The notes under the pieces were generated by a model. It was not told the origin of the DNA and searched no databases. It saw only the letters and a program-made list of their open reading frames with translations. From positions 186,001 to 250,000 of the forward strand of contig JABARQ010000017.1 of assembly GCA_019186985.1 (NCBI GenBank): a stretch of 64,000 nucleotides of DNA, written 5' to 3'. This DNA comes from Prosthecobacter sp. GTDB lineage: Bacteria; Verrucomicrobiota; Verrucomicrobiia; Verrucomicrobiales; Verrucomicrobiaceae. Both the position numbers and the translations under genes were made by a program. Below are positions 53,021 to 63,470 of the stretch, one piece after another. Position 1 is the first letter of the stretch. Each line of letters opens with the position of its first letter.

Positions 53021-53407
53021 GGACAGGAACCCATATACCGCGCCAGACCTGAAAATCGGACAAAGAAAATGTGCCAGGTCGAGGTTCAGCGGGCCTTGCC
53101 TGCCATGAATCCGCTGCTTGGGCATGAAACCGGATTTGGTGGGTCGAGCTGGAATCGCGTGGGATGCAGGCAGGAGGTGAAGCGAGGGGAGTTGGAGCGG
53201 AACGAGGGGAATGACCCATGACCGAATCCCAATGACCAAGGAATGGCCCAATGCTCGAAAGTACAAGGAGGCTTCAGCGCGTGATCGCGTGGGGGTAATC
53301 ATGTCGTTCAGCCTTGAGGCTTGGGCCTTGGGACTTCCTTGGTCATTACCCCTTGGACCTTGGTCATTTATAACCAACTGCTCTGACGCCCCCCTAAAAT
53401 TGAGGTG
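53021..53407. other. Intergenic region with large imperfect palindrome
   Basis: 387 bases without a credible gene. It contains the dispersed palindromic repeat at 53210-53369. TATATG about 20 bases upstream of the divergent-looking giant gene start could be a -10 box, but no good -35 is seen. The remaining sequence is GC-rich and unremarkable. Confidence 0.5.
53210..53369. repeat. Imperfect palindromic intergenic repeat (AATGACCAAGG type)
   Basis: The left arm (53210-53254) and right arm (53324-53369) are inverted repeats over about 45 bases, with a perfect 13-bp core AATGACCAAGGAA at 53231-53243 pairing with 53335-53347. The same words (TTCCAAGG, CCAAGG) recur in the last codons of the neighbouring membrane-protein gene at 53408. 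Confidence 0.7.
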
Positions 53408-54130
53408 CTATTCTTCAACCTTAGGTTGGAGCCTTGGAACTTCCTGTGCGGGCCTGGCCAGCAGCGTCACGATCAGGATGAAGAAGCACATGATCAGGGA
53501 GAAGAGAGGGAACTGAAGGGCGGGAGGCAGGCTGTAGATGAGCGCCAGGGCGGGGATCCACACCAGCCAGTTGGTGAGCATCACGGTGGGCAGGGTGAGG
53601 GTCCAGAATTCGCGGTCAAGGCTGGCGCGGGTCTTCCGCCAGGAGCCGCCCATGTCCACCCAGCGCAGGGCGATGAGGTAGGTGGGGACAAACCACAGGG
53701 GGCTCATGACGAACTGATCGAAGAGCACCTTGGTCAGCAGTGTTCCTGCGTCATTGCCGGTGCCGAACAACCAGCCTTGGAAATGATAAAAGAGGTCGAT
53801 CTCCATGCCGCGGTAGCCCCAGAACAGGACGAGCATGAGGATGCGGCGCAGGCGGCCCTCTGCGGGCAGGGTTCCCATCAGGCCCTGCACCAGGCTTGGC
53901 AGGAGCACGGCGGCGAAGAGGGTGGAGGTGAGGGAGAAACCGTAGGACCAGCGGGTTTTGAAGTCGCCCACGGCCTGCCAGAGTTTGGCCATCGCAGGAA
54001 CCTGGTAGTAGCTGCCCACGAGCAGGAGGACCAGGAGGTTGAGCAGCAGGCAGGGCAGGCGGTTCTGGCGGAAGACCTCCCGGATGCGCGAGGTGATGGC
54101 GGGCAGGAAGGCGGGGGCGGGATCGGGCAT
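53408..54130 (-). CDS. Integral membrane protein, possibly Mpv17/PMP22-like
   Basis: A 240-residue protein with about five hydrophobic helices (LPCLLLNLLVLLLVGSYY, AAVLLPSLVQGLMG, WFVPTYLIALRW, LTNWLVWIPALALIYSL, LIMCFFILIVTLLA). The course FDQFVMSP...TNWLVWIPALALIY recalls the Mpv17/PMP22 family, rare in bacteria, but the resemblance is remote and judged by eye. The last 15 codons (EVPRLQPKVEE) appear to be made from the adjacent dispersed repeat. It stands alone, 1158 bases downstream of the aldolase start on the same strand. Confidence 0.6.
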   Translation of the reverse strand: MPDPAPAFLPAITSRIREVFRQNRLPCLLLNLLVLLLVGSYYQVPAMAKLWQAVGDFKTRWSYGFSLTSTLFAAVLLPSLVQGLMGTLPAEGRLRRILMLVLFWGYRGMEIDLFYHFQGWLFGTGNDAGTLLTKVLFDQFVMSPLWFVPTYLIALRWVDMGGSWRKTRASLDREFWTLTLPTVMLTNWLVWIPALALIYSLPPALQFPLFSLIMCFFILIVTLLARPAQEVPRLQPKVEE

Positions 54131-54233
54131 CAGGCTGGCTGCCTCTTGCGCTGGCCGGAGCCTGCGGGCAAGTCACGTTTCTTGTTGGGGGCGTCTCCGT
54201 TGAGGGAGGAGGTGATCACGGAGGCCGGGCACG

Positions 54234-54264
54234 AAAAAGGGCCATGCGGAGGCATGACCCTTTC
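54234..54264 (-). terminator. Terminator of fba
   Basis: On the minus strand AAAGGGTCATGCC, a short loop, GCATGGCCCTTTTTCG. It lies 25 bases after the aldolase stop. Confidence 0.8.
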
Positions 54265-54288
54265 GAGGCAAGGTGCACTGATCAAGCC

Positions 54289-55320
<1,032 letters not shown>

Positions 55321-55497
55321 CTGGTTTTTAGGGAGTTAGGGGTTCGGGGAGCCCGATGGGAGCAAGAAAGGGGCCGGGTGCAAGGCCTGTGTGTCTTTCG
55401 TGAACGGAGGGGATGCCGCTCCTGGTCAGCATGGAGCACTGACAGGGCCAGGTTAGGCTGAAAATGACCGGACCCCGGTTGGGCAAAGCCGCCGGAA

Positions 55498-56757
55498 TCA
55501 GTAGATCATGGCGTCCGCAGGCGCCGGGGTTTCCTCGATCTTGCTGGCCTCGATGATGGGCACGGTCTGGTCGCCCTCCTTTTTGTAGCCCATCTTGCCG
55601 ACGACCTTCACCCAGGTCATTTCCTTGAAGTCAGGGGCTTTTTTGCCGAAGTCGACCGGCACCGAGTAGGGGCGTGCGTCGGCGGCGCAGCACTGGACCA
55701 TCAGGCGGAAGACGCGCAGGCGGTGGCCGTTTTCGTTGTTCACCTTTTCAGGCAGCACCTGGGCCACGGTTTCCACGGGCTGGCCGGTGATGACCTTCTG
55801 CACTTCGAGATCTCCGGCCGTGTAGTAGATTTCCGGCACCTCGAGGATGAAGTTGCCCTCCTTGCTCTGCGGCACCTGCTTCTTCAGGTCTTCGAGGGTG
55901 AAGCTGCCGTAGCTCTGAGCCTTGTCCGGGGGAGGCGGGGCTGCCTGGGCCACCTTGGCCGGGTCGGCAAACTGGGCGGGCGGGGGCAGCGGGCCGGCCG
56001 GCATGGGAGTCGGGGAAGGCGCGCTGCGATCCGTGGTCGCCGGGGCCTTGGGTTCGGCGTTCTTGGCGGTGGCTGGCTGCCTCGTCTTGTCGGCGGGACG
56101 CAGGGCGAACTTGTCGGCGTTGGTCTGGTCGTTGTAGTTGGGGTTGTAGAGGCCCTTGTTGACGACGGCGTTGGCGCTGTAGCGGTCCGGGGTGCTGAAG
56201 GCGGCCCAGGTCAGCGGGGCGATAAGCATCAGGATGGCGGCGATGCGGCCCGGCCATGCGCTTTCCTCCAGGATGCCATGGCCGTGATCGTGGTCGTGGT
56301 CGTGAGAATGAGCGTGGCCATGGTCGTGGGAATGGTCGTGGCCGCAGCCGCCTTCGTGCTTGTGTTCATGCCCATGGTCATGCCCGCAGCCGCCTTCGTG
56401 AGGGTGATGATGGCCGTGACCATGATCGTGATCGCAGGTGCCGTGATGATGCTCGTGGCCGTGGTCGCAGCAGCCTTCCTTGGGGTCATGGTCGTGCCTG
56501 TTGTCGTGGCCGTGTCCGTGGTCATGATCGCAGCCGTGGGAGGAGCAGCCGCCGTCGTCGGCCTGGGTGGTGAACAGGTTGAAGAGCGCCACGATGCCCA
56601 TGCCGATGCCGGCGATGAGCACCATGTCGCGGAAGATGCCGTCGGGCGGCAGGTAGGCGGCGACGCGGCCGGAGACGTGGAAGTAGAGAAGCACGGCGCT
56701 CCAGACCAGCATGATCAGGACGCTGATGAAGTGAATGGTGGTTCGGGTTCCGGACAT
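55498..56757 (-). CDS. DUF1980/TIGR03943-family protein with His-rich loop
   Basis: A 419-residue membrane protein with two N-terminal helices (about 8-28 and 43-63), a very histidine-rich segment (about 75-160, repeated HDHGH and GCGHDHGH units), a third helix (about 170-190), a low-complexity linker, and a C-terminal soluble domain with the family mark [16 protein letters not shown]. Such proteins pair with YcgR-type permeases in a conserved two-gene module thought to move metals or a small solute. The His/Asp loop is a plausible Zn/Ni/Cu buffer. It starts 36 bases after the permease stop. Confidence 0.87.
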   Translation of the reverse strand: MSGTRTTIHFISVLIMLVWSAVLLYFHVSGRVAAYLPPDGIFRDMVLIAGIGMGIVALFNLFTTQADDGGCSSHGCDHDHGHGHDNRHDHDPKEGCCDHGHEHHHGTCDHDHGHGHHHPHEGGCGHDHGHEHKHEGGCGHDHSHDHGHAHSHDHDHDHGHGILEESAWPGRIAAILMLIAPLTWAAFSTPDRYSANAVVNKGLYNPNYNDQTNADKFALRPADKTRQPATAKNAEPKAPATTDRSAPSPTPMPAGPLPPPAQFADPAKVAQAAPPPPDKAQSYGSFTLEDLKKQVPQSKEGNFILEVPEIYYTAGDLEVQKVITGQPVETVAQVLPEKVNNENGHRLRVFRLMVQCCAADARPYSVPVDFGKKAPDFKEMTWVKVVGKMGYKKEGDQTVPIIEASKIEETPAPADAMIY

Positions 56758-56793
56758 GGCGGTGGGCGGTGAGGCGTGGAAAGACGGGCGGGA

Positions 56794-57774
56794 TTATTTC
56801 GTGGCGAGCTTCTGGATCATCATCATCCAGGGCTCGGACAGGGCGCCGACAAGGATGAACAGGCCGATGAGCAGGGCGAGGACGACGCGGCGCCTGAAGA
56901 CTCCGGAGTACATGAAGAGGAGCTTGATGTCCATCATGGGGCCGAAGACCAGGAAGGCGAGCTTGGCGGCCATGGAGAACACGGCCATGGGGGCGGCGAT
57001 GAAGGCGTCGGAGGTGCTGCAGAGGGAAAGCACGACGGCGAGGCCCATGATGGAGGGTAGGGCCAGCCATTCATTGCCGGCGACGGAGTTGAGGATGGAC
57101 TGGTCGACCTGGGTGTTGAAGACGGAGGTGATGATCACGCCGATGACGAAGTACATGGAGGTGTCCAGGAAGTCGCCCATGGCGGCGCGCATGGCGTGGA
57201 CGAGCCTGGCGTTGAAGCCCGCCGCCTGTGAGTGTGCCTGGCCTTCAGGGGTACGGCCGCGGCCCATGCTTTCGACGATGCGCGGCTTGAGGATCTGCTC
57301 GGGCCGGAGGCGCAGGACGATGAGGCCGACGATCACCGCCACGGCATAGCCGAGGGACAGGCGTGAGATGGTCATGGTGGCGTTGCCGATGCTGCCGAGG
57401 CCGGTGACGAGCTGGAACTCCTTGAAGGCGGTCAGGGTGCTCACAGCGACGATCGGGTTCATGATCGGCGCCGCCAGCATGTAGGTGACGGCGCAGGAAA
57501 CCGGCAGGCCCTTCTGCACCAGCCGCTTGATCACCGGCACGACGGCGCATTCACAGACCGGAAAGACCAGGCCCAGGACACCGGCGACGAGGGTGGAGAG
57601 CACGCCGTTCTTGGGCAGCACCCTGTCGAGCAGGCGGGAGTCCAGAAAGGCGGCGATCAGGCCCGAGAGGACGGTTCCGACAAGGATGTAGGGGGCTCCT
57701 TCAAAGACGATGCTGAGGAAGGCCATCAGGACGTCCCCGAGGCGGCTGGGTTCTGGCAGGGCGGCAAAAAACAT
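56794..57774 (-). CDS. DUF318/YraQ-family permease
   Basis: A 326-residue inner-membrane protein with about eight to ten helices. Conserved marks: GLVFPVCECAVVPVIKRLVQKGLP with two cysteines near the start of a helix, AAPIMNPIVAVSTL, and SLCSTSDAFIAAPM in the second half. These two repeats are typical of the arsenical-permease-like DUF318 family (SaoE/YraQ). It is coupled to the DUF1980 partner downstream. The transported species is unknown, with metal or metalloid favoured because of the His-rich partner. Confidence 0.9.
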   Translation of the reverse strand: MFFAALPEPSRLGDVLMAFLSIVFEGAPYILVGTVLSGLIAAFLDSRLLDRVLPKNGVLSTLVAGVLGLVFPVCECAVVPVIKRLVQKGLPVSCAVTYMLAAPIMNPIVAVSTLTAFKEFQLVTGLGSIGNATMTISRLSLGYAVAVIVGLIVLRLRPEQILKPRIVESMGRGRTPEGQAHSQAAGFNARLVHAMRAAMGDFLDTSMYFVIGVIITSVFNTQVDQSILNSVAGNEWLALPSIMGLAVVLSLCSTSDAFIAAPMAVFSMAAKLAFLVFGPMMDIKLLFMYSGVFRRRVVLALLIGLFILVGALSEPWMMMIQKLATK

Positions 57775-57880
57775 GGGCAGGAGGTGTTAAACGTGACCGG
57801 GCGTCCGCTTCAAGCGCGAAAGCTGGCCGGGTATTGTCCGGCCGGCCCGGGATCGTGGTTAGGGCGGACCGGCCTTTTGA

Positions 57881-59329
57881 TCAGGCCAGGAGCTTGTCCA
57901 CGACCTTGGCGCCCTGGTTGTCCGTGAGGCTGGCGGCCAGGCCGTTGCGCTTGTAGGTCAGCTTCGAGTGGTCGAGGCCGAAGAGCTTCAGCAGCGTGGC
58001 GTGGTAGTCGTAGTGCTTCACCTCGTCGATGACGGCCTTGTGGCCGAACTCGTCGGTCTCGCCGTGGACATAACCTTTTTTGAAACCACCGCCTGCGAGC
58101 CACATGCTGAAGCCGTAGGTGTTGTGGTCGCGGCCCCACTTCTCGCGCCCGGCGTCGTTCTGCAGGACCGGCAGACGGCCCATCTCGCCGCCCCAGTGGA
58201 CGACGGTGGTGTCGAGCAGGCCGCGCTGCTTCAGGTCGAGGACCAGGGCTGCGCTGGGCTGGTCGGTGGCCTCGCAGTTCTTCGGCAGGGCGGTGATCAG
58301 CGAGCCGTGCTGGTCCCAGGACTGGCCGGCGTTGAGCACCTGGACATAACGAACGCCGCGTTCAACAAGGCGGCGGGCGATGATGCAGCGGGTGGCGTAG
58401 TCCTTCGTGGCCGGATTGTCGACGCCGTAGAGCTTCTTCACATGCTCGGGTTCGCCGGAGATGTCGAGGGCCTCCTTGGCGGCGGTCTGCATCTTGGCGG
58501 CGAGTTCATAGCTGGAGATGCGGGCCTGCAGGTCGAGTTCGCCCGGATGTAGGCCTAGGTGCTCCTCGTTGAAGGCTTTCAGCAGCGCCAGCTGGCGGGC
58601 CTGCGGGCCGCCGGCCAGGGAGGCGGGCGGGTCGAGGTTGAGGATCCGGGGCTCGGTCGGGCGCACCAGGGTGCCCTGGTAAAGCGCGGGCAGCCAGCCG
58701 TTGGTGAAGTGTTCGCCCTGGAAGGTGGGCAGGCCGCCGGGATGGGCGAGCACCATGTAGGCGGGCAGCTCGTCGGTTTCGCTGCCCAGGCCGTAGGTGA
58801 GCCAGGAGCCGAGGGCAGGGCGGCCGGCGGTGATGCGGCCGGCGTTCATGGCATACAGCCCCTGGGCGTGATTGCTGACCCCGGAGGACATGGAGCGCAC
58901 CAGGGTGATCTCGTCAGCCACTTTGCCGAGGTTGGGCAGCAGCTCGCTGAGCTCCATGCCGCACTGGCCGTGCTTCTTGAAGGTCCAGGGCGAGCCGAAG
59001 CATTTCGAGGAAGCCTGGGCAAGGTTGTCGTATTTGATCTCACCGGGGAACTTCTGCCCATGATGCTTGGTCAGCATGGGCTTGGGGTCGAAGAGGTCCA
59101 TCTGCGAAGGGCCGCCCATCATGAAGAGCGAGATCATCGCCTTGGCCCGGGGTTCAAAGTGCGGCTTCTTGGGGGTCAGGTCGTAGCGAATCTCGCCGAA
59201 GCTTTCGGGCTTCACCGGCGCGGCGAGCAGGCCTTGCTTCTGAAGCAGGGAGGCGAGCGCCAGCGTGCCGAGGCTGTAACCGTTGGCATGGACGAAGTGG
59301 CGGCGTGAACAGAGGGGGGCGCTGAACAT
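57881..59329 (-). CDS. DUF1501 protein
   Basis: A 482-residue protein with an N-terminal twin-arginine-type signal (SRRHFVHANG, then a hydrophobic stretch), so probably exported folded by Tat. DUF1501 body, sulfatase-like fold: MISLFMMGGPSQMDLFDPKP, SKCFGSPWTFKKHGQCGMELSELLPN, VRSMSSGVSNHAQGLYAMN, QVLNAGQSWDQHGSL, and DTTVVHWGGEMGRLP. Usually found next to a PSD1 gene; here the nearest is over 9 kb away. The family's activity is not known. It starts 189 bases downstream of the cupredoxin-ended giant gene. Confidence 0.93.
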   Translation of the reverse strand: MFSAPLCSRRHFVHANGYSLGTLALASLLQKQGLLAAPVKPESFGEIRYDLTPKKPHFEPRAKAMISLFMMGGPSQMDLFDPKPMLTKHHGQKFPGEIKYDNLAQASSKCFGSPWTFKKHGQCGMELSELLPNLGKVADEITLVRSMSSGVSNHAQGLYAMNAGRITAGRPALGSWLTYGLGSETDELPAYMVLAHPGGLPTFQGEHFTNGWLPALYQGTLVRPTEPRILNLDPPASLAGGPQARQLALLKAFNEEHLGLHPGELDLQARISSYELAAKMQTAAKEALDISGEPEHVKKLYGVDNPATKDYATRCIIARRLVERGVRYVQVLNAGQSWDQHGSLITALPKNCEATDQPSAALVLDLKQRGLLDTTVVHWGGEMGRLPVLQNDAGREKWGRDHNTYGFSMWLAGGGFKKGYVHGETDEFGHKAVIDEVKHYDYHATLLKLFGLDHSKLTYKRNGLAASLTDNQGAKVVDKLLA

Positions 59330-59518
59330 GGGGAGTCCAGGATACGCTGGAGGAGTGCGGCATCTCGCAAAACGATCCTCAAGCGCCGCCAGGCTCCGGG
59401 TTATTCGTCCGGCTTTGTGACTGAACGCCGGATCAGCCCGTTTCCCGCGCCGCTTCCGAAGCGACGGATGAAGAATTTGAGGCTGTGGTGGTGTGCGACG
59501 GCTGGGGCGGGCAGAGCC

Positions 59519-62500
59519 CTACTGAACCTTGAGCACGCCGTTCATGACCATCCAGTGGCCGGGAAAGGTGCAGAGATAAGGATACTCACCCTTCTCCTTC
59601 GGCGCGCTGATGTGAATGACAAACTCGGCCTTGGGCTGGGTCATGTCGGTGTAGGCGATGACATCCCCGCTGTCAGGCACATAGTGCTTCGCCAGGCCCT
59701 GGGGATCGGTGATCATCAGGTTGACCTTGCCGCCCAGACGCTGGAGCGAGCCTGGTTCTGCCAGCAGCCAGTTGTGCGGAACGACGTCCGGATTTTTAAA
59801 CCGGATCGTGAGGCGCTCGCCAGCCCTGGCGGTGAGCTGCTTCTGAACGAACTGCAGGCCCAGGGCGGCCTCGACCACGATTTCGCGCCCTGGTTCGCCG
59901 CCTGCCCAGGGATTGGGCCTGGCCGGCTTCGGCACCTCAATGCCGGTCTGCGCGGCATGCAGGGTCTTGGCGATCCGGGTGTAGCCGGGAAAGCTTGTGA
60001 ATGGTTCCGCCAGGGCGTGGGCGGTGATGAAGACATCCTGTCCGGTGCTGAGACGGACATGGATTTGGTTCGCGGCAGGAAGCTGGGGGATCTCGATGAA
60101 GAGTGATTTCCCGCCGTCGAGCTTCTGCACGCTGCGCACTTCCAGCGGGTCATGGCCGGGGGTGTCGGCGTACTTCAGCGAATACTCGGGCGAGCCGTAC
60201 TGCGGGCCGTATCTGTAGTTCCAGCACTGGGCGAAGCAGCCTGCGGCATCCGCGTCCTTCAGGGGCTGGTTGAAGCGGACCAGCAATCCATTGTCACGCG
60301 CCTCGAAGCCCACGGGCACCGGTTTGCCGCCGCCGGTGAAGCGCACGCGCTGGAAGCAGCCGTCCTTCGGCGTGTAGCTGCCCCAGCCCTGCATGCCGTT
60401 CACATAAAGATGGCCGTCGTTCGGGTTGAAGCGGGCGCACTGGGGGCCCGAATCAAAATTGCCGCTGATCTTCACCGCCGCACCCTGCCAGCGGCCCTGG
60501 ACGTTCTGGCGCATGACCAGCCAGGCGCTGCCGCCGCCTGAGGAAAGGTGGATGAAGTTGTTGTCGCCCTTCAACGAGGCCCATCTGTCGCTGGTGATGA
60601 AGGCCTGGCTGCTGGCGCTGTTGTCCTCGCCGCGCGGCAGGTAGAGCAGCACGGGCTCCGGCGGCCTGCCATCCTTCGGGCCGCCGGCGCCGAAGTGTGC
60701 GCCCAGGTTTTGATCCAGCTCGACCTGGCAGATGGAGGTTGCGGGCGTCCAGTCACCCTCCTGAACGCTGGTGGTGATGAATCGGCCGTCTGAGGAAATG
60801 CCCAGGCCGTTGGGGTTGCGGAAGCCGGTGGCCAGAACCTCCAGCCTGTCCCGTCCCGTGATGCGGCACAGGCCCTGATTTCCCGAGGCGAAATACCAGT
60901 GCCCATCCTTGTCGGTTTCAAGGCCGACGATGAAGTCATGACCGCCTGGTGAGGTCTGCATGGCGTTCGTCACGCATTCATAAAAGTCGGCCTCGTCATC
61001 GCCGTCGAGGTCATGCAGGCGGGTGATCTGGTCGCGGCCGAGCACATGGAGCCTGTCGTTGATGATCTTCATGCCGAGCGGCTGATGCAGTCCGGTGGCG
61101 AAGCGCTTCCAGCGCAGCTTTTCCAGCTTCTCGTCGATGCCCTTCACGAGCCAGACCTCGCCGGTCATCGTCGCAACGGCCGCGGTGCCGTCGCTGAAGA
61201 AGTCATGCGCGGAGATGAAGAACAGCGTGCCGTGGGGATTCTCGAACGGGATTGTGAGGCGGTCCGTGGCGAAGGGTGTTTGCGTGCCGAGCTCACCCTG
61301 GGTTTCGATCCACTGCGGCCATTGGGCGGCTCCAGGCGAGGGCAGGGGGCGGTTGTCCGTGATCATGATGACCTCGCGTCCTCGGCGGAAGAAGCCGCGA
61401 TACGTTCCGGCCAGCTTCCGTTCCTCCTTGGAGGTAACCCTGCCATCCATGGCCGCGCCTCCCATGAAGCCGTGCCGGTTGTCATTCAGCTTCACGAATC
61501 CTCCGGACCATTCGAGGCGCCAGGAAAGGGTCTCCGGGTCAAAGACGGCGGCCTTGCCTTCAAGCCGCACGCAGACCGCCTTCGGGATCGTCAGGCCGGC
61601 GCCTTTGAACACGCAGCTGAACACGCTGCCGAGGTCGCTTGCGGCAAAGCGTCCATCCTTCCAGGTGACCTGGTCGTTCTGATTGCCCCAGTGTCCCTGC
61701 TGCCCCCCATCCAGGCCGGGGAACTGCGGGATGAGCGCGGGCAGGGGCTTGTGCTTCACGAACTCAAGGGCCTGCCTGCCGTAGAAGTCGAAGACCCGTT
61801 CGCGGTTCACGAACTCCTGCCAGTGAATGTTGTCCGCCTTGTTGAGCGGTTCCCTGCCGGGTGAGAACTCGACGGGCTTTGGCGCGGGTGGTGGCAGAAG
61901 GTCGTCGAGGTTGTCGAAGCTCCACAGGCCGAGGGTGTTGTCCATGCGCTGGCGTGGAGCGCCGCCCTTGCGCGGCTTCATGGCCCCGCGTGCGATGCGT
62001 GCGTCATCGAGAACGCCATCACAGCCGATGCCGCCTTCGACGAGGCGGCCGAACGCGAGGCCGCCGGGCTTCGCCGTTCCCTGAAGCGGCTGGACGGCCT
62101 TTTCAAAGACCTGTTTTCCATCCACCCAGAGCACGACGTTCTGACCATCAACGCTGGCGAGAAAGTCGTGCCACTTCCCGTCGCAGACATCGACCTTCGA
62201 ATCATAATCACCACCCCTTCCCGGGAGGTAGAGCGCCAGCGTGCCGCGGCCCGCATGCGTGTAGAGCTCCCAGTGTGTGGCGGAGGACTTCATCTCGGAG
62301 GCCACAAGGATGTTGAAGCCCTTCCTGCCATCAAGCTTGGCGCGGCATTCCACCGTGAAGGGAAGCTTGGAAAACTCCTCGCCGCCATCAATCACCCAGC
62401 CGCCCTTGAGCGCCTTGCCGAACTCCTCGCTCAAGGATGGAACGGTCTCCGCCCTGCCGACTTCGGATTTCGGATTTCGTGTTTCGGGCTTCTCGCTCCA

Positions 62501-63355
62501 CGTGCGGTACTTCGGCTTTGTGCCCGGCTTGTCATCATCAAGCTGGGGCACGAGCCATTTCAGGCCGTCGAGGTTGTCGAGCAGCCTGCCTTCGGCGTCC
62601 TCGTTGGTGTGGTTGAGGATGCCGATGGGGCCATTGTAGCCGCTGGCTCGGATCTGGCGCAGCACGGTCACGTCCTGCGTGCCCACGCCGAGGGGCAGGA
62701 TCTTGCGGCCCTTTGCCTCGCCGTCGATGTCCATGCCGTTAAGGTTGAGGCAGAGCAGCCAGGGTTTCATGAGTTCAAGGGCCTTGGGCAGGCGGTCGAG
62801 ATGGCTGTGACCGTGGTGCAGGTTGTACACGATGCCGGCATTGTCCGTGCCATGGTTCCTTTTGAGGAACTCGCACACGGCGGTCATGTTCTCGGGCTCC
62901 CCGCCCCAGCCGCCGTGGTTGTAGATGCCCACCTGGCTGCCGGTCTTCCTTGCTCGTTCCAGCAGGGGCAGCAACGCCTCGGCGGAGGACTTCACCTTCG
63001 CCTCCTGCGTTTCGCCCGCCGGCTTCAGCATGATCCAGAGCTGGGGGTGCAGCCTGTATTTCTCAAACAGCCGGAACGCCTCGTCATGCGCGCCCCAGAA
63101 GGCGAACATTTCGATGCCATGCTTTTGGTAGGCGAGGATCTCGCGCTCGAACTCCGGCACATGTTCCTGGCGCCAGTCGTAGGCGACCTTGTGGAGGCCC
63201 ATCTGCGCCACCATGGCGGCCCGTTCCTCTGGAGAACGTTTTTTGGCATCGAAGGGCACGATGCACCAGGCGGCGAGGTTCTGCGGGTCGAAGATGTCCG
63301 CGGCATTGACCACGGAAAAGACGGAAAGCAGAAGGGCGAGGAGTCGGCGGGGCAT
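59519..63355 (-). CDS. TIM-barrel/LamG/propeller/cupredoxin fusion protein
   Basis: A 1278-residue exported protein (signal peptide MPRRLLALLLSVFSVVNA). Residues 20-290 form a sugar-phosphate-isomerase/epimerase-like TIM barrel (GQEHVPEFEREI-type region, VGIYNHGGWGGEPENM). A LamG domain follows (about 330-480; DFLASVDGQNVVLWVDGK). A propeller of the PVC-dehydrogenase type spans about 640-1000 (TMTGEVWLVKG, RFATGLHQPLGMKI, SGNQGLCRITGRD, ATGFRNPNGLGIS). A type-1 copper domain ends the protein (about 1158-1278; VPHNWLL, YLCTFPGHWMVM). An odd insert near residue 300 (KPETRNPKSEVGRA) is encoded by a dispersed repeat at 62458-62490. Start at 63355; the longer frame was rejected. Confidence 0.85.
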   Translation of the reverse strand: MPRRLLALLLSVFSVVNAADIFDPQNLAAWCIVPFDAKKRSPEERAAMVAQMGLHKVAYDWRQEHVPEFEREILAYQKHGIEMFAFWGAHDEAFRLFEKYRLHPQLWIMLKPAGETQEAKVKSSAEALLPLLERARKTGSQVGIYNHGGWGGEPENMTAVCEFLKRNHGTDNAGIVYNLHHGHSHLDRLPKALELMKPWLLCLNLNGMDIDGEAKGRKILPLGVGTQDVTVLRQIRASGYNGPIGILNHTNEDAEGRLLDNLDGLKWLVPQLDDDKPGTKPKYRTWSEKPETRNPKSEVGRAETVPSLSEEFGKALKGGWVIDGGEEFSKLPFTVECRAKLDGRKGFNILVASEMKSSATHWELYTHAGRGTLALYLPGRGGDYDSKVDVCDGKWHDFLASVDGQNVVLWVDGKQVFEKAVQPLQGTAKPGGLAFGRLVEGGIGCDGVLDDARIARGAMKPRKGGAPRQRMDNTLGLWSFDNLDDLLPPPAPKPVEFSPGREPLNKADNIHWQEFVNRERVFDFYGRQALEFVKHKPLPALIPQFPGLDGGQQGHWGNQNDQVTWKDGRFAASDLGSVFSCVFKGAGLTIPKAVCVRLEGKAAVFDPETLSWRLEWSGGFVKLNDNRHGFMGGAAMDGRVTSKEERKLAGTYRGFFRRGREVIMITDNRPLPSPGAAQWPQWIETQGELGTQTPFATDRLTIPFENPHGTLFFISAHDFFSDGTAAVATMTGEVWLVKGIDEKLEKLRWKRFATGLHQPLGMKIINDRLHVLGRDQITRLHDLDGDDEADFYECVTNAMQTSPGGHDFIVGLETDKDGHWYFASGNQGLCRITGRDRLEVLATGFRNPNGLGISSDGRFITTSVQEGDWTPATSICQVELDQNLGAHFGAGGPKDGRPPEPVLLYLPRGEDNSASSQAFITSDRWASLKGDNNFIHLSSGGGSAWLVMRQNVQGRWQGAAVKISGNFDSGPQCARFNPNDGHLYVNGMQGWGSYTPKDGCFQRVRFTGGGKPVPVGFEARDNGLLVRFNQPLKDADAAGCFAQCWNYRYGPQYGSPEYSLKYADTPGHDPLEVRSVQKLDGGKSLFIEIPQLPAANQIHVRLSTGQDVFITAHALAEPFTSFPGYTRIAKTLHAAQTGIEVPKPARPNPWAGGEPGREIVVEAALGLQFVQKQLTARAGERLTIRFKNPDVVPHNWLLAEPGSLQRLGGKVNLMITDPQGLAKHYVPDSGDVIAYTDMTQPKAEFVIHISAPKEKGEYPYLCTFPGHWMVMNGVLKVQ
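62458..62490. repeat. Dispersed CGAAATCC-type repeat inside coding sequence
   Basis: On the coding strand it reads as tandem CGAAA-type units (ACACGAAATCCGAAATCCGA). It is translated in frame as KPETRNPKSEVG in a linker between the TIM barrel and LamG domain. Related words occur between genes at 7528-7570. Confidence 0.6.
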
Positions 63356-63470
63356 GGCGGGCGAATTCAGGGATTGCGGAGCGACAGTGTGGCTGGTGTG
63401 GCGACAGAGGTGGAGGTGCAGGCGTTTCGCAAGTTTTGCGACCGGATGGATGCGTGACATGGGGGCTGGG

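Noticed and set aside
53021..53377. 119-codon N-terminal extension of the ThuA fusion gene
   Set aside because: It reads through the palindromic repeat and lacks a signal peptide; [12 protein letters not shown] at 53020 is a clean export start.
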